From NCBI GenBank assembly GCA_963556195.1, contig OY744525.1, positions 28,943,269-29,007,268 of the forward strand: a DNA stretch of 64,000 nucleotides, read 5' to 3'. This document shows positions 54,800-64,000 of this stretch, piece after piece; position 1 is the stretch's first letter, and every line of letters starts with the position of its first letter. The position numbers and the translations under genes were made by a program. Under the pieces are notes generated by a model that worked only from the letters and a program-made list of their open reading frames with translations, ran no database searches and was not told the origin of the DNA. Origin of the DNA: Sepiola atlantica. Taxonomy: Eukaryota > Mollusca > Cephalopoda > Sepiida > Sepiolidae.

Positions 54800-57000
54800 T
54801 TTTCGATGATATAAATATATAACCTACAATATAAAATAATGCATTTCTTCTTTTCAAACAAACACCGGGATTATGTACATAAAACATGTCCATTGCCTGA
54901 TGATCATCGTATGTTTCAAATTGAAATTTCTTAGTTAATGTAACGAGCTAGACGAACGTCTCTGAAAACAAGTACTTGTGCTTTTTGCGTTCTACCATCT
55001 GTGAAGGTAGAGAGAGAAACGAATACATGTTATTAAAACTCTCGTTACAAGTGAATAATTATGTAATTTTATTTCCTCTCCAATGAATTAAAAGCTTTTT
55101 TTTCTTATAATCGGCGAAGGGTCTTGACTTTGGGCGTTCGTGTGGTATTCTGTTGTTGGGCATGGAAGGTATGACTTATTTGTCTTCATTAATTTGCGAT
55201 TCTTTGTTGTTTTTCTTGCTAAACTGTTTACGACCGCTTTTTTCTGTGTCTGTTTTTAACAGATTTCTGATTAAACCTACTGTTAGCATGTGTATTATTT
55301 TTCTGTTTACTTTTAGTCACTTGCTCGGTTAAGAACTCTTACGTTACTACTGATTTTACGAAAAACTGCAGAAGACGGTATGGTTTCGTATAATACAATG
55401 CATTTAAAAATGGCGGATACCGATATTTATCACCTTATCATATCATAGATTGGTATTTCTTACCTTCAATTTTAATGTCATGCATTAGTATGCCCCATTT
55501 TTTATTTTATTTTTGTGCACATGCTGATACCTCCTCATCCTCATCTGACTCATTTTCTCGCACTTTTAGAAGGAACTCGTCTTACCTGAGCGAATTGGCT
55601 ATCGTCGAAGATGATTTCTTAATCCTTGCTCACGCTCATACGTCGCAAAAGCTAAAACTGTTAGCATTGATATAAAAGTCAATAATACATTATTAAAGAA
55701 CAGAAACTTTATCTAATTTAATAAAAAAATTGAATGTCTGAATATTACGGCGTCTAGAACGATAAGTAGGCGTAATTAAGCAATGTGGGCGTTCCGTAAA
55801 AGAAATAGAAATATCTAAACCTAGACAAAAGTGAAAAAATGCCCGAAACGTGAAAGTAACTGATACAAAAATCTAAACAAGAACGAATCTTTTAAGAGAC
55901 ATCTATTTTATTAATATATTTAACGATTAAAATACTGTCTTAAATCGAAACATTGGCGGCTATAAAAAACAACAACCTTCAAATGACATCAACACTCATG
56001 AAAGTATCTGACATTAATTCTAGGCAACTATTCAGGGTTATTTTCAAAACTAAAACACTAATTAACATACCGTTTCATAGTGAAACTTTCAATAATTGCT
56101 TGAAAAAAGGTCAACTGATACAGATCGATCAACGGGTTGAGTCATTTTTCTCCCACGCCAGCAAAGATCTCTGATCACAGCGGTCTTGTGAGAGCTCCGC
56201 TGAAATGGCAAACTAGTCTCTACTCTATCGACAAAGACCAACAACTTGCGAGTCGGAGATTTTGCTGTTGTTTTTATTGACGGTAGTTGCCAAGGTTTCC
56301 AGTTGTCCACCAACGCAGTAATTGGGTGAGGGAGCCGGATGGAAATGTCGCAGATCAAATCCTTTGTTTAAGGACGGACAGCAGGATCAAACCACCGAAC
56401 ACATCGCTGCAAAAGCGCAGAGGAGAATGATCGCAGATTCAGTCGTTGCCACGAGCAGAAATATCGACACTCAAACAATGCAACGGGCGTACATGGTACT
56501 GATATAAACACGGTCAAATGTAACGTTATAAAAAAGAACATCCAAAAATCCTTGAATAGTCTAGGACGAACAGCTATACTCGAGTCAGTAGCTATAATTG
56601 CATCCCTATTCTAGTATTAGTTCCATTGTTTTATAAGTTATACATTCTAGAAACTATAATCATCCTTAATACGCAAGTGTTTAATACAGTGTAAAATCCC
56701 GTTCATAAAAATGTCACCCATCGAATCAATAAAAACATTTAGATTCCTATTTGCAATCTGACTATATTTTGCATAAATAAACTTCGGTCTGACTTGTCAA
56801 TTACATTTCGGTACTGAATGCCCAACATTTTTTATTATTTTACCAATAATATGCACAGCTGGATACGACGTGCCAAATTGTCTTTAACTTTGACACACTG
56901 CTCTGGTTTTGATTGTGATGGATTTGATTTTGATTGTGATGGTCTCAGGGTTGTTTTGATAGATATTATCTTTGAGGTAGCTCAAATACAGATATACATC
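54800..57000. other. No recognisable feature
   Basis: Mixed A+T-rich DNA with frames of 60-89 codons (for example 55475-55675 plus, 56358-56089 minus) that I cannot assign. No repeats detected except GATTTTGATTGTGATGG doublets at 56917-56942. Confidence 0.4.
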
Positions 57001-57008
57001 TTGAATAG

Positions 57009-57392
57009 TTAAGTCCGTTGAATGTAAAGCCCATTCATGATCACACATATGATGAAGGTATCACCAACGTGTCCTCGTATATCATCGAAAGGCGTTTTTG
57101 GACATTCATGACACAAAACTTGTGGACAACTTAAACATAGACTAAAGTGTCTTTGTATCAAATACAATTGGATTGCAAAAAGGATTCTGAATTTAAGTAA
57201 CGAGTCTATAGGTGGCAATTTGGGGGAGGGGGTCACTCTGTATTGTTTGAAGATATCTACAAGTATCACTTTAGTTTGTTTAATTATATTATCTTTACTA
57301 TCTTTACTATACAACGTGACTTCGGCTAAACTCGAAACTGGCACCACAGAGACTAAAAAAATACCAATTACTGTATACGCATTAATAAGCAA
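57009..57392 (-). CDS. Candidate secreted-protein ORF (127 aa)
   Basis: Begins MLINAYTVIGIFLVSVVPVS with an SLA|E-type cleavage context near residue 23, which looks like a signal peptide. A polar stretch follows (KDSKDNIIKQTKVILVDIFK), then CLSCPQVLCHEC with four cysteines near residue 89-100. No homologous family recognised. It is free of microsatellite sequence. It could be the first exon of a host gene read past its splice donor, or chance; an overlapping 66-codon frame lies on the other strand. A tRNA-HHR element lies just upstream on the opposite strand. Confidence 0.3.
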   Translation of the reverse strand: MLINAYTVIGIFLVSVVPVSSLAEVTLYSKDSKDNIIKQTKVILVDIFKQYRVTPSPKLPPIDSLLKFRILFAIQLYLIQRHFSLCLSCPQVLCHECPKTPFDDIRGHVGDTFIICVIMNGLYIQRT

Positions 57393-57424
57393 TAAAAATA
57401 TCCAATTAACTGGCGAATAACTCG

Positions 57425-57545
57425 AAACATGATCGGTGAGAGCGTCGACTTATACTCTATGTTATTCCGGATTCGAGTCTAGCTGAATCCACTTTTATAA
57501 CTTGTAAAACAGCGAAACAAGTGCGCGTCCGTGGATAGATATTTA
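57425..57545 (+). mobile_element. tRNA-headed hammerhead element, copy SB6
   Basis: Box A GATCGGTGAGAGCGTC (57431-57446) and box B CCGGATTCGAGTCTA (57467-57481). 3' end: stem I ATCCAC (57487-57492) with GTGGAT (57531-57536), the ACAGCGAAACA stem II/core segment (57509-57519) with GAAA at 57514-57517, and GCGTC before the cleavage position. The CUGANGA strand is lost (TTTATAA). Confidence 0.6.
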
Positions 57546-57714
57546 CATAACAAAAAAAAACATATTTAGACGTTCTGATTTACGAAAAAGTACAAGGTAG
57601 GTAAATCAACTCTCTTGTGAAAATTTAAAATGATTGTCTTCTAAAGATAATCTAGCCTTATCTCTTTCGCTAGAAAATACTATAACAATAACTAATGTAT
57701 AAGCCTACGCGTGT

Positions 57715-57740
57715 ATATATATATATATATATATATATAT
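57715..57740. repeat. (TA)n microsatellite
   Basis: About 13 TA units at the 3' end of SA3. Confidence 0.95.
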
Positions 57741-57985
57741 TTAGTCATTAGCATACAGACTGTTCGTTGTATAACAGCTCTTCAGTGCGGCTAGACCAGT
57801 TAGTGTCTCAAGCAGGGATCGAAACTCAACCGTCAAGCTGACAGTCGGCGCCTCTATCCCTGCGCTATCATACGACACTGACTGAATTTAAGTATATCTC
57901 AATGTAAACATTGTCAAGTGCCGGGAGTTCGTACTAGTTTTACCCAATGAGCTATGCCTTAAAGCTACTGGCAGTTAGACGCAGT
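57741..57985 (-). mobile_element. tRNA-headed hammerhead element, copy SA3
   Basis: Same leader (AGCTTTAAGGCATAGCTCAT, which in this copy looks like a second box A), box A region GATAGCGCAGGGATAGAGGC, GCTTGACGGTTGAG, box B GTTTCGATCCCTGC, linker CTAACTGGTCTAGCC and a ribozyme with CUGAAGA but GAAA reduced to GAA and stem II weakened. Probably inactive. The 3' end is (TA)n instead of poly(A). Confidence 0.7.
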
Positions 57986-57999
57986 ATTTTCTAATTGAT

Positions 58000-60220
58000 G
58001 CAAACATTGTTAAAAATAACAGAATCTGTCTGTTTAATTATACTTTTTTATTTTTCAATATTCTTAATAGTATTTTTTGTATTAAAATAAAAAAATAATA
58101 AATGTCCCATAGGTATCACGAACGTTTTAGATTCTTCGTCGAATCATCTAATTCTATGATTTATTAAAATGTTTCTAAATGAGCCGAAAGTAAACACAGG
58201 TTATCCGGGCCTGTTACTCTAGCATCACTCTTCATCAGCAAGTCGAAAAAACGACACATTTATAGGTAATCATGAGAAGATCACAGGACAATGACGCAGA
58301 AAGATCAACTATTTCAAATCATTAGACATCAAAACAGAATAACAGAAAAATTTAGTTCAAAGAGACAAATAATAATGTTCTACACACAGTAAAATATTAA
58401 GGTATAAATCCAAAGATTTTATGAAGTTAACAGTCCGTAAATCTGAGAAAACATTGAACTACTAATTTACATCCTTATTACAGGCTAGTCAAGTCACTCC
58501 CTTGTATCAATCAAGTCATCCCAACTGTATTATTCGATCTGATTCTTTAAAAAATCAAAACATTGTTTCTCATTTTTATTTTTATTTTTATTTCTCTCTC
58601 AAAATAGATACTAGAGAGCGGTGGATACTAGAAAGGGTCAAACACGTCAAGAACCAAGGAGGTTATTAATAATAACGATAATGTTTCCAAAGAAGGTATG
58701 TTTTTCTTGGAGTTGTGTTTTCTGGGCTCTCTCTCTCTCAGAAGAGTTTCTTTCTAAGTAATATTTCCGCTTACGGTGTAAAATTTCCTTATGTGATTAA
58801 TGTATTCTGAGAGAATGTATTATTAGACCAATGTATTCTAAGAGCTATATATTCTGGTTATCTAACAGCACTCTATTCTAGGAATATTAATAATTGCCCT
58901 ACTTATGGAATTATATTTGACAACTTTATTTCAAACACAAAACTAGTTGTATGGGTCTGGCGCTTGGAAAATTGTAGGAGTCTTTTTCAGCGTGGGTGTT
59001 ATTATTTACAAAGAGCAATGTCTTCTAAGCGCAAAGTTTTCAAAGGTTACTGGTTTCGGGGAGCAATACATTCTAGGAATATTAATAAATATCTTACTTG
59101 TGGAATTATATTCAGCATTAAATAACCCACATATGGTTGATATGTCGTAAAACGAATCTAACCAAACCAAACCAAACCATCAAATTAGGCAAAATAATAA
59201 ATTTAAAAAAATTAACCATAGAATGATATAATTATGAATTTAATATTTAATATATTTTAAATTCGTATTGTTCTTCTCTTTCTTTTACGTGTGCTCTTCG
59301 AGATGACCGTGCTGACAACCGATTTATGCCAAGTTCAAATCCAGTCGGTTCCATGACACCACTTCCATGTAGTTCCCCTGTAAATTAGTGATTTCAGAAA
59401 AAAATGTTTGAAAGCAATTCCAACAAAAGAATCAGAACAAGTCTTAAAATGCTGATTCATAATATTTACGTTTATTCGTTCATTTGGATTTTCGCCGAGC
59501 CAGTATGTGTACACTGGCCAAACTCGGATCTTGCTGACTGTTTTTTCTTAGTGTTTATATTGTTAGCCATCCTTTTTATTATTTATTTTACCAATTATTC
59601 TGCTACCTCATTCTTCTTCTAAACGAGTTTCTTCTCCACATTCGTATGTTGTCGGCCATGTTTCGCTGATCACGTTCCAACGAGATTGCATTTTCAAGGC
59701 GTGATTTGCGAAACACAAAACACGATTCGCGTTTTTCTTTCTATTCAGTAGCGGGGCTGAAGCGAACACTGACCGCCCCTAAAATAAAAATAAAAAAATC
59801 AGATAAAGGTATTGTTACGCTTTGTCGTGTTAACTTGCAAATCTGTGAGAATAAAACCGAAAAATAAAATAAATGAATGGGAGAGTACAACAACAAGAGA
59901 AAAACAAAATGATGGCGAACAAAAGAAGGAATACACGGCCAAAAAGCCCCCAAAAATGGCACATCAGAAATAAGGAATTACACAGTGCAAAAATGTAATG
60001 CCATCGAGAAAATAAAATAATCAACATGGTTGTTATGCTCCGATGGTATTTTGCTATTTTAATAAGTCGTGATTGATTTATCAAAATTGTATGTGTACTA
60101 TCAATACATATTTCTTCTTCACCATTATTGTTTTACTTTTAAACAAAATGGGCAAACTAAATACATTCATAGATTGGGCATCTGACCTCGATTCTACCAC
60201 AACGATGTAAATAAATAATA
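58000..60220. other. No recognisable gene
   Basis: A+T-rich. A CUGAUGA-containing segment at 58240-58160 (minus) may be an old ribozyme relic (see rejected items). Short hydrophobic frames (59404-59622 plus, 60084-59741 minus) resemble no family. (TTTTTA)n at 58573-58600. Confidence 0.4.
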
Positions 60221-60221
60221 C

Positions 60222-60345
60222 ACAACTACTACTATTACTACTACTACTACTACTACTACTAATAATAATAATTATTATTATGATCATTATCATTATCAGT
60301 ATTATTATTATTATTAGTAGTAGTAGTAGTAGTAGTAGTATTATA
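60222..60345. repeat. (CTA)n, (AAT)n, (TAG)n trinucleotide repeats
   Basis: CTA at 60222-60262, ATT/AAT to 60315, TAG at 60315-60340; a C10 run sits at 60590-60599. 60345-61350 shows nothing recognisable. Confidence 0.95.
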
Positions 60346-61359
60346 CTGTTACTAACACGGCTACTACATCTTCTTCTACTAATACTATTAGCATCTCTGC
60401 AATTATATCTATAGTTATAAAGTTTGGTATGTTTATGTGTTTATATATTTGTATTATAGAATTCACTCCTAAATCAAATAACCGATCATTATGCATTTTT
60501 TAGCACGTCTGCTAGGTGTAAGGGGTTATTATGTTGGCCATATGTAGTTTAATTTAGTTTCATGTAAAAGTGGTGTAAAAGTGACGGACCCCCCCCCCCG
60601 TGAACTTTTACATGGCGTTCATTTTTGTGAAATTTTAACAATAGGTATTAGACATAAATTAATAAATATTCCACCAATTTCAGTTTCTTTGGGGTATTTT
60701 AAAAGGCATTCAAGAAGCAAAATATGGGACAATCTCCTATTTGAATATTAACATTTTAAAATTTGCATTGAATTTCTTGATTTTCAATCATTTATTAATA
60801 TCCCTTACATTTTAGACATCTTCTAAAATAAAGATCAATGATTGGATTTTAATCAAATTTAGAATAAGGATTATAGAGATAAGGTTTAGCATTATTATAT
60901 TCAGATTTTAATCTGCGTTTGTTTTATTGGGGGTAATTTTATCGGTTCTTTGACATGCATTTTTCTACTTACTATATACGAGTTAGACACGCTGTAAGAT
61001 AGATTACTGCTGCCACACCTCTAGTGAATGCCGATCAGTTGTGTTTTCTGCATATGTTTTCTCACTAAATAGACGTTGCTAGTCTTGAATTGCACTTACA
61101 ATAACTTCCGCACAAACCCTAGTGTCCGGATATGGTCCTCATTGACTACTGACTGTTAACAAATGCTCAAAGAAAATAGATGTAGCGCAATGAAGAAGCC
61201 ATATCGGATACGAAGGTGTAGTTTGAAGCCGAGACACAGAGTTGGAATTAGTGTATTACTCTAGAAGGAGGCTATGCATGTTTCTTGTCGTTCTTTTGAT
61301 TCTTATTCACCCCAAGCAAAGCACATTGCCACTAGGACACGTAGTGCTATCAGGGACCA

Positions 61360-61735
61360 TAATTACAGGGGCACACTAATAGGGGAGTTGAGCAGCGAGA
61401 TGTCTGTTCGCATTACATTTAAACGTCTGCATGTTATTAAAGTCAGGAAGCAGGAAACAGGGAGAGAATGACAAAGTCTAGCAGTTCGAGGGAAGAAATT
61501 ATTAGAGTAGAAAGCCTTCCGGCATTTGGGGGCATCGATAGTGAAGGGATGGGAGTTTGCTGCTTGTCGGGTTAATCGGCGATATGTACATCCAGGAGGC
61601 ACAAGTGCTACGAGTTCGTCAGTGCAAATTTCATTAAAGTACTTGTAAAATAAACACATGGATGCAACATTTTAGCAATGAGACAGTGATTGGAGATTGG
61701 TTGACAGTGCGCGACCTATTAAATTGGAGACTCTT
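61360..61735 (-). pseudogene. CR1/Jockey-like LINE C-terminus
   Basis: 61659-61363 is a 98-codon open piece: MCLFYKYFNEICTDELVALV, ATNSHPFTID-type block, KAFYSNNFFPRTARLCHSLP and a C-terminal tail. It is the same C-terminal region as at 11.95-12.24 kb, with better frame preservation. NLIGRALSTNLQSLSHC is read upstream (61730-61680). Confidence 0.8.
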
Positions 61736-62345
61736 ATTTGGACCATGTCTAATAGAGAAAGAGTAGTGATAGATGCACTGGCTTAAATGTGGAAACAGTA
61801 CTCCATGCATGGGCGAATGGTGGCTGTGTATAGATTTAGGATACTGCCACGTGTAAGAAGTTTTCTTGCGTGGTAAAAGGATCTCACCTTCTTTGCATAG
61901 TCATAAATGCTATACTAAACAACACTATACATATTACTTATTAAGAAAGGAATATTTAGCAGGTGTTTTACAATACATAATGAAAGTGTTGACTTATACG
62001 GCATTTTTTTATGATTACACATTGTTTTTTAATGGAAGTCGCTCAAAACAAAGCATGAAGCCACTTTATGTAATGAGGCAGCAGAAACTAAAGATTATTA
62101 TCTCAAAGACATTGGGTGCCTATTGACCTTAGTCTTTAAAAGATGAAAGCTATAAGTAGTAAGAAAGAAAGTCAATAAGAAGAGTTCCACAAGCCTGTAG
62201 TTCTTGAAAAAAGCGGCTGTAATATAAAGTATAACAACAGTAAATTGATGGAGATAACTAGCCTAACCAGTCAACGAGCTGCCCAAAAAAGAAGGAATAG
62301 ATAAAAAAAAGTCTACAGAATACATGACCGAAACTAGCAACATTG

Positions 62346-62346
62346 C

Positions 62347-62392
<46 letters not shown>
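62346..62392. repeat. (GA)n microsatellite
   Basis: About 22 GA units interrupting the LINE sequence. 61740-62345 shows no recognised gene. Confidence 0.95.
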
Positions 62393-62394
<2 letters not shown>

Positions 62395-62395
<1 letters not shown>

Positions 62396-62700
62396 AAAGG
62401 CAAACTAAATTAACCTCATGAAAAACACTGAAATGGAACAGAGATTCACCAGTGAAAATATGACAACAGTATTCCATGAAGAGTCTGACAGATTTGTTGA
62501 GATAGAGAATAGCTTCAGGTGTAAGAAAGTCTATGGAGCGATAGAAAGAATTAATTTTACGAAAAGCAGAAAGAGCAATGGATCTCATGTATGAACTCCA
62601 AGACGGATTTGACGAGAGAGAACGACCAATAAGTCTCAGTCGATTTGTCCTCAGAAACAGAGGCATCCATGAAAATATAAAGGAGAAAGGGGCATGCCTA
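62395..62700 (-). pseudogene. CR1/Jockey-like LINE, post-RT segment
   Basis: 62666-62400: SSNPSWSSYMRSIALSAFRK, INSFYRSIDFLTPEAILYLN and RLFMEYCCHIF correspond to the WNKYTEDIVKATAKKV...EYCCHIWA region at 11.67-11.83 kb. With 61.36-61.74 kb it would form one copy in the right order, interrupted by about 650 bp including (GA)n. Confidence 0.75.
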
Positions 62701-62904
62701 CGATTATATATGAATATACTAGAAGTAAAACTCGCCCTTGATCAGACTTGAATCAGGAATCCTTCATCTTTTTTCGCGCAGCCCATAACATCATATTACT
62801 ATTATTATTATCATTGCTGTTATTTTGTAATACTCAATTTTGTAGGTGACGGGTAAAAAGTGTTTTTGCATCCATAGTGTACGAGACGTGTATCTATTGA
62901 TTTA

Positions 62905-63221
62905 CTCCTCTCCAGGAGTTAGGCATAAGGCCAGTTTTTATCTTACTCCAACAAGTAAGATGTAACCCAAGGTCGGGTCGGGAAAGTGGGGAGTAAAAAC
63001 TGCCTGGGCAGCCCCGTCGGCATTCCTCGGTAGGGGCGCCTCAGGCAGTAAGCAATAAACTTACTCCTCCCCAAAGAGGGGAGGCAATTCCTGGGAAGGT
63101 GGACCTCCCAGAACTGCACAGGACAAACCCATTGACCGGCATAAATCAAGACCCGAAGGCCAAGACAACACCAGTATGGGGTGCAGTATCCATCAGAACA
63201 TATACTACACTTTGATCTTAG
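62905..63221 (-). mobile_element. U2-snRNA-headed repeat or retropseudogene
   Basis: At its 5' end on the minus strand (63221-63195), 27 nt match U2 snRNA nucleotides about 20-46 with one difference, including the branch-site recognition sequence GUGUAGUA. Then GGATACTGCACCCC, resembling the U2 3' end, and about 270 bp of G+C-rich unrelated sequence (GGGTCTTGATTTATGCCGG, CTCCCCTCTTTGGGGAGGAG hairpin). Likely a chimeric retroposon built on a U2 fragment. The 94-codon frame over it is not a gene. Confidence 0.55.
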
Positions 63222-63560
63222 TGACATTAATTTAAATACTTTGATTTGTACTTAACAACCTTTGGTACATCCGGTTATTTCGAGAAATTAATAAGAACCC
63301 TTCCACACTACTGCTTATTAACATTTTTGTTCTTCATTGATGTTCACGTTTTAAATAAGAGGAACATAAAGTAAGATTTTGCATTTTCATTTTATAGACG
63401 TCAAGCGAGAACAGTAATCTTGTACCTTCTTTGATCACAATGACATATACGTATATAAGTAAACTGGATAATGCAGTTTCATAATTTATATAATTATCGT
63501 AGTTTATGTATAACATTCTATAAGGCGTTCGTGAATAAACAAACAAACAAGCATGAACTA

Positions 63561-63591
<31 letters not shown>

Positions 63592-63592
<1 letters not shown>

Positions 63593-63860
63593 GTGATGGA
63601 ACCTCTCGTCGATTTCGAGGTATGAGTGCTCGCGCGTGAATTTGTAATTGCAAGGGTTGCGCAATCTCCAGCAACCGCTCTCCTGAGTCGGTATTGCTTC
63701 ATTCATATGGCAAGTAGTAGTACAAGACGACTGGAAACAATGCCGAGATAAGCAAGGAGAACATACAGCACCTACTATTCCTAAATGGTCACCCATTTAG
63801 TACTGGCCAGGCTCGACGCTGCTTATCTAAGGGGAACCGGTGTGTCAATGTGATTGTGCC

Positions 63861-63863
<3 letters not shown>
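63592..63863 (-). mobile_element. 5S-rRNA-derived SINE
   Basis: Minus strand 63863-63763 aligns with 5S rRNA from near its 5' end to near its 3' end: ACGGCACAATCACATTGACA, CACCGGTT, AAGCAGCGTCGAGCCTGG (internal promoter A-box region), CAGTACTAAATGGGTGACC (box C), GGAATA, AGGTGCTGTA. About 10 nt are missing between CACCGGTT and AAGCAGC. A 170-bp body follows, with a GGTTGCTGGAG...GCAACC hairpin, ending GGTTCCATCA at (TA)n. This is the SINE3-type arrangement (5S head, unrelated body). Extra body sequence and differences argue against a functional 5S gene. Confidence 0.8.

Positions 63864-63901
<38 letters not shown>
63864..63901. repeat. (TA)n microsatellite
   Basis: About 18 TA units flush with the 5' end of the 5S SINE; another (TA)n at 63562-63591 touches its 3' end. 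Confidence 0.95.
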
Positions 63902-63905
<4 letters not shown>

Positions 63906-64000
63906 ATGCATCATTCCTTAATATAAGTAGAATGCCTGTGCCGTCTACGCCGCTTATAAATGTATTTAATCTACCACAGTTTATCAGCCGTTCAGATATT

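Noticed and set aside
58160..58245. Minus-strand CTGATGA with a CCGGATAACCTG segment
   Set aside because: GAAA is missing (GATA) and stems are not convincing, though it could be an old PLE ribozyme.
63763..63863. Functional 5S rRNA gene
   Set aside because: 10-nt internal deletion, several differences and a SINE body in place of a terminator.
1..64000. CRISPR arrays, bacterial operons, viral genomes
   Set aside because: No regularly spaced repeats with unique spacers, no ribosome-binding-site-led gene clusters, and no recognisable viral genes.

Overview
This window looks like intergenic or deep-intronic DNA of an animal, most likely a cephalopod mollusc such as an octopus. That assignment is an inference from very A+T-rich sequence, dozens of long (TA)n tracts, tRNA-derived SINEs, Penelope-like elements (PLEs) and several LINE lineages. 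I see no bacterial-type gene and no convincing multi-exon host gene. Almost all recognisable coding sequence is broken retroelement or transposon sequence. Most long open frames are reading frames through (TA)n or (GA)n, or the antisense of retroelements.

Layout. 0-5 kb: 3' end of a PLE with a downstream hammerhead ribozyme (HHR), another HHR candidate, and a foldback element (F1) with an HHR in its arm. 5-10.5 kb: an old duplication (5.5-6.0 plus 7.1-7.3 kb matches 8.8-9.4 kb). One copy was split by a 1.1-kb cluster of (TA)n, two tRNA-HHR elements and a second foldback element (F2). 9.6-13.3 kb: two CR1/Jockey-like LINE remnants and a mariner-like transposase fossil. 13.5-14.1 kb: a tandem pair of tRNA-headed elements with HHRs. 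14.5-25 kb: SINEs, a degenerate minisatellite, a promoter-like patch with a small ORF, a MITE and a large palindrome. 25-28.5 kb: an R4/Dong-like LINE C-terminus and RT. 29-35.2 kb: a nearly full-length but broken PLE on the minus strand, with inverted termini, a 3' HHR and two upstream HHR units in tandem. 37.7-40.2 kb: a LINE/SINE 3' tail and another PLE with an excellent HHR. 42-47 kb: a tRNA-HHR copy, a fourth foldback relative and a long broken APE-type LINE. 48-49 kb: a PLE fragment of a different lineage with a well-preserved GIY-YIG domain. 52.3-52.9 kb: three HHRs within 400 bp. 54-63 kb: LINE fragments, further tRNA-HHR copies and one possible secreted-protein ORF. 63-64 kb: a U2-snRNA-like block and a 5S-rRNA-headed SINE.

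Central observation: I found at least ten hammerhead motifs with an intact CUGANGA...GAAA core and a paired stem II, plus many decayed relatives, in three settings: PLE termini, short foldback elements with outward-facing HHRs, and compact elements with a tRNA-like Pol III head followed directly by a terminal HHR. HHRs in PLEs and in animal retrozymes are established. The tRNA-head plus terminal-HHR arrangement, its tandem form, and its repeated association with (TA)n tracts are the parts most worth checking as a possible undescribed non-autonomous retrozyme/SINE system.
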